Positions 5,125-6,435 of a stretch of DNA of 6,435 nucleotides are shown piece by piece. Position numbers and translations under genes: made by a program. The stretch lies in the NCBI GenBank assembly GCA_046050405.1, contig JBJOPY010000296.1, positions 1 through 6,435 of the forward strand, in the 5' to 3' direction. Source of the DNA: JADKCL01 sp046050405. Its GTDB lineage: Bacteria; Bacteroidota; Bacteroidia; J057; JADKCL01. Numbering within the stretch: position 1 is the first letter of the stretch; every line of letters starts with the position of its first letter. A model generated the notes under the pieces. The model was not told the DNA's origin. It saw only the letters and a program-made list of their open reading frames with translations, and searched no databases.

Positions 5125-6435
5125 ATGAGAAATAAGAACACCATTATCGCACTGTTGGTGATTTTCACTGCGATATGCTTTTTCAACCTCTTCATGACGT
5201 ACCGTGCGTTCAGCCTCGAGGCTGAACTGAACGCCGCTACACCTGAGCGCGCGGAAGCGATGCGTCGCGAGGAAGGCTTCAAGGAAGCCTACGAGTTCGC
5301 ACAGCGCAATGCATTCTCCCTGGGCCTTGACCTTCAGGGTGGCCTCTTCGTGACCATGGAGGTCGGGGTCGAAGACATTTTACGCGAGTACGCCGGCGGG
5401 TCGGCAGATGCCGATTTCGAGAAAGCCCTGAAAAGAGCGATCGAAGAGAAGGTGAACAGCCAAGACAATCTGGTGGATCTCTTCGCCAAGAATCTGGAGG
5501 CCGTGTACAAGGAGGCAGGCAGGCCCATTCCGCTCACACAGGGAAGCGGCACCTCGATCCTGCTGGCACGCTACTTCGCAAGCCAGGCACGGGGGATCGA
5601 TGCGAACTTCCCTGACGACAAGGTGAGGGCAAAGCTGAAGGAAGACACGGAAGCAGCGATCCAGAACGCCTATACGATCATCAGAAGCAGGATCGACCAG
5701 TTCGGTGTGGCTTCGCCGAACCTTCAGCTGCAGTCGGGAACCGGCCGCATACTCCTGGAGCTTCCGGGAGTGAAGGATCCTAACAGGGTGAAGCGCCTCA
5801 TCCAGAATTCCGCCAAATTGGAGTTTCGTGAGACCGTCGCCTACAGCGACGCCATCGGAACCATCAGCGAGGTGGACAAAGTCGTCAAGCGCATCATGGA
5901 TCGCGAGGCGGGAATCACCCCTGCCGAGACCGACTCCACCCAGACAGAATCCGATGGGATGACCACCCCCCCCGACAGTGGCGGGACGGCATCCACAGTC
6001 GGCGATTCCACGGAGGGGGCTCCTGCCGACTCCCAGGAGACGAGCGTCAGCGATCTTTTCAAGGGTAAAAAGGACTCGGCCACGGCATCCTCTGACTCGG
6101 CGGGCGATAGCACAGCGGCGACCGCCGGCAATCCGGAGGACATCGAGAAGTTCAAGAAGGATCACCCCTTCCTGAGCCTCTTCGACCTGAAGGCACCCTT
6201 TGCGACGGCTGACAAGCCGCTGATCGGTCTGGTGTCCCTCTCAGACACCAGTGTGATGAACCGCTGGCTGAACCATCCCGAGGTCAAGGCAATCATTCCT
6301 TATTACTTGAAATTCCTGTGGGAATCCAAGGTGGATGATGGCCGCGGACAGGAGTACAAGAACAAGCTCGGACTGATCGCCATTCGCAGCAACCGGGAAG
6401 ACAAGGCCAAGCTCGAGGGCAACGTGATCGTGGGT
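5125..6435 (+). CDS. secD: SecD region of the protein export membrane subunit, probably a fused SecDF (runs off right edge)
   Basis: SecD works with SecF beside SecYEG, using the proton gradient to pull exported proteins out of the channel on the periplasmic side. The visible 437 residues start with a membrane anchor (about 6-25) and then the hallmark LGLDLQGG at 66-73. The periplasmic core follows: AYTIIRSRIDQFGVASPNLQ (182-201) and RILLELPGVKDPNRVKRLI (208-226). Residues 264-337 form a low-complexity Ser/Thr/Asp/Gly insert with seven Asp-Ser pairs. The fold resumes with HPFLSLFDL and the head region, and the frame is still open at 6435, before the C-terminal membrane helices. The insert and the inferred phylum suggest a SecDF fusion, which the window cannot confirm. 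The ATG at 5125 lacks a Shine-Dalgarno sequence. The 90-bp spacer holds TTGACC (5089-5094) and TAATAC (5115-5120), too poorly placed to call a promoter. Confidence 0.94.
   Translation, partial: MRNKNTIIALLVIFTAICFFNLFMTYRAFSLEAELNAATPERAEAMRREEGFKEAYEFAQRNAFSLGLDLQGGLFVTMEVGVEDILREYAGGSADADFEKALKRAIEEKVNSQDNLVDLFAKNLEAVYKEAGRPIPLTQGSGTSILLARYFASQARGIDANFPDDKVRAKLKEDTEAAIQNAYTIIRSRIDQFGVASPNLQLQSGTGRILLELPGVKDPNRVKRLIQNSAKLEFRETVAYSDAIGTISEVDKVVKRIMDREAGITPAETDSTQTESDGMTTPPDSGGTASTVGDSTEGAPADSQETSVSDLFKGKKDSATASSDSAGDSTAATAGNPEDIEKFKKDHPFLSLFDLKAPFATADKPLIGLVSLSDTSVMNRWLNHPEVKAIIPYYLKFLWESKVDDGRGQEYKNKLGLIAIRSNREDKAKLEGNVIVG

Noticed and set aside
5380..6165. 261-codon minus-strand open frame opposite secD
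   Set aside because: It lies antisense to conserved SecD segments and the DS-rich insert; its length follows from the GC-rich codon pattern.
1..6435. tRNA, rRNA, CRISPR, insertion sequence, phage or defence genes
   Set aside because: I read both strands and saw no cloverleaf, regular spaced repeats, transposase, integrase or terminal inverted repeats.

Overview
The window reads as a chromosomal housekeeping segment from a moderately GC-rich member of the Bacteroidota (Bacteroidetes). Three things point there: a Nudix hydrolase gene sits head to head with pyrE, an arrangement familiar from that phylum; most starts lack a Shine-Dalgarno sequence, and a few AT-rich elements resemble the Bacteroidota -33/-7 promoter (TTG / TAnnTTTG); and the SecD-type protein at the right edge carries the Ser/Thr/Asp-rich insert seen in Bacteroidota SecDF. 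The phylum is an inference. No finer placement can be supported.

Layout. Positions 1-384 (minus) hold the first 128 codons of a Nudix hydrolase that runs off the left edge. Only 16 bp away, and divergent, is pyrE (401-1054, plus), followed by a lone nuoC (1096-1590) and a clear intrinsic terminator (1610-1641). A predicted secreted protein of unknown function follows (1770-2429, plus), with a plausible promoter in front. It converges on a minus-strand operon that reads, in transcription order, EVE-domain protein (4411-3989), pyrR (3996-3439) and pyrB (3438-2515). These are packed with an 8-nt overlap and then a zero-gap junction. A non-coding divergent region (4412-4635) separates the operon from a small predicted membrane-anchored protein (4636-5034, plus; tentative) and from the start of secD/secDF (5125 to the right edge, plus).

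How the genes work together. Three genes serve pyrimidine nucleotides: pyrB (second step of de novo UMP synthesis), pyrE (fifth step) and pyrR (PRPP-fold pyr regulator / uracil phosphoribosyltransferase). They lie in two separate, convergently facing units, not in one pyr operon. The EVE protein is translationally linked to pyrR. NuoC (complex I) and SecD (protein export) are unrelated housekeeping functions.

No tRNA, rRNA, CRISPR array, insertion sequence, phage or defence cassette was seen. No convincing undescribed system is present. The points most worth checking are the EVE-pyrR-pyrB coupling, the orphan nuoC behind pyrE, the 16-bp divergent gap, and the two unrecognised exported or membrane proteins.
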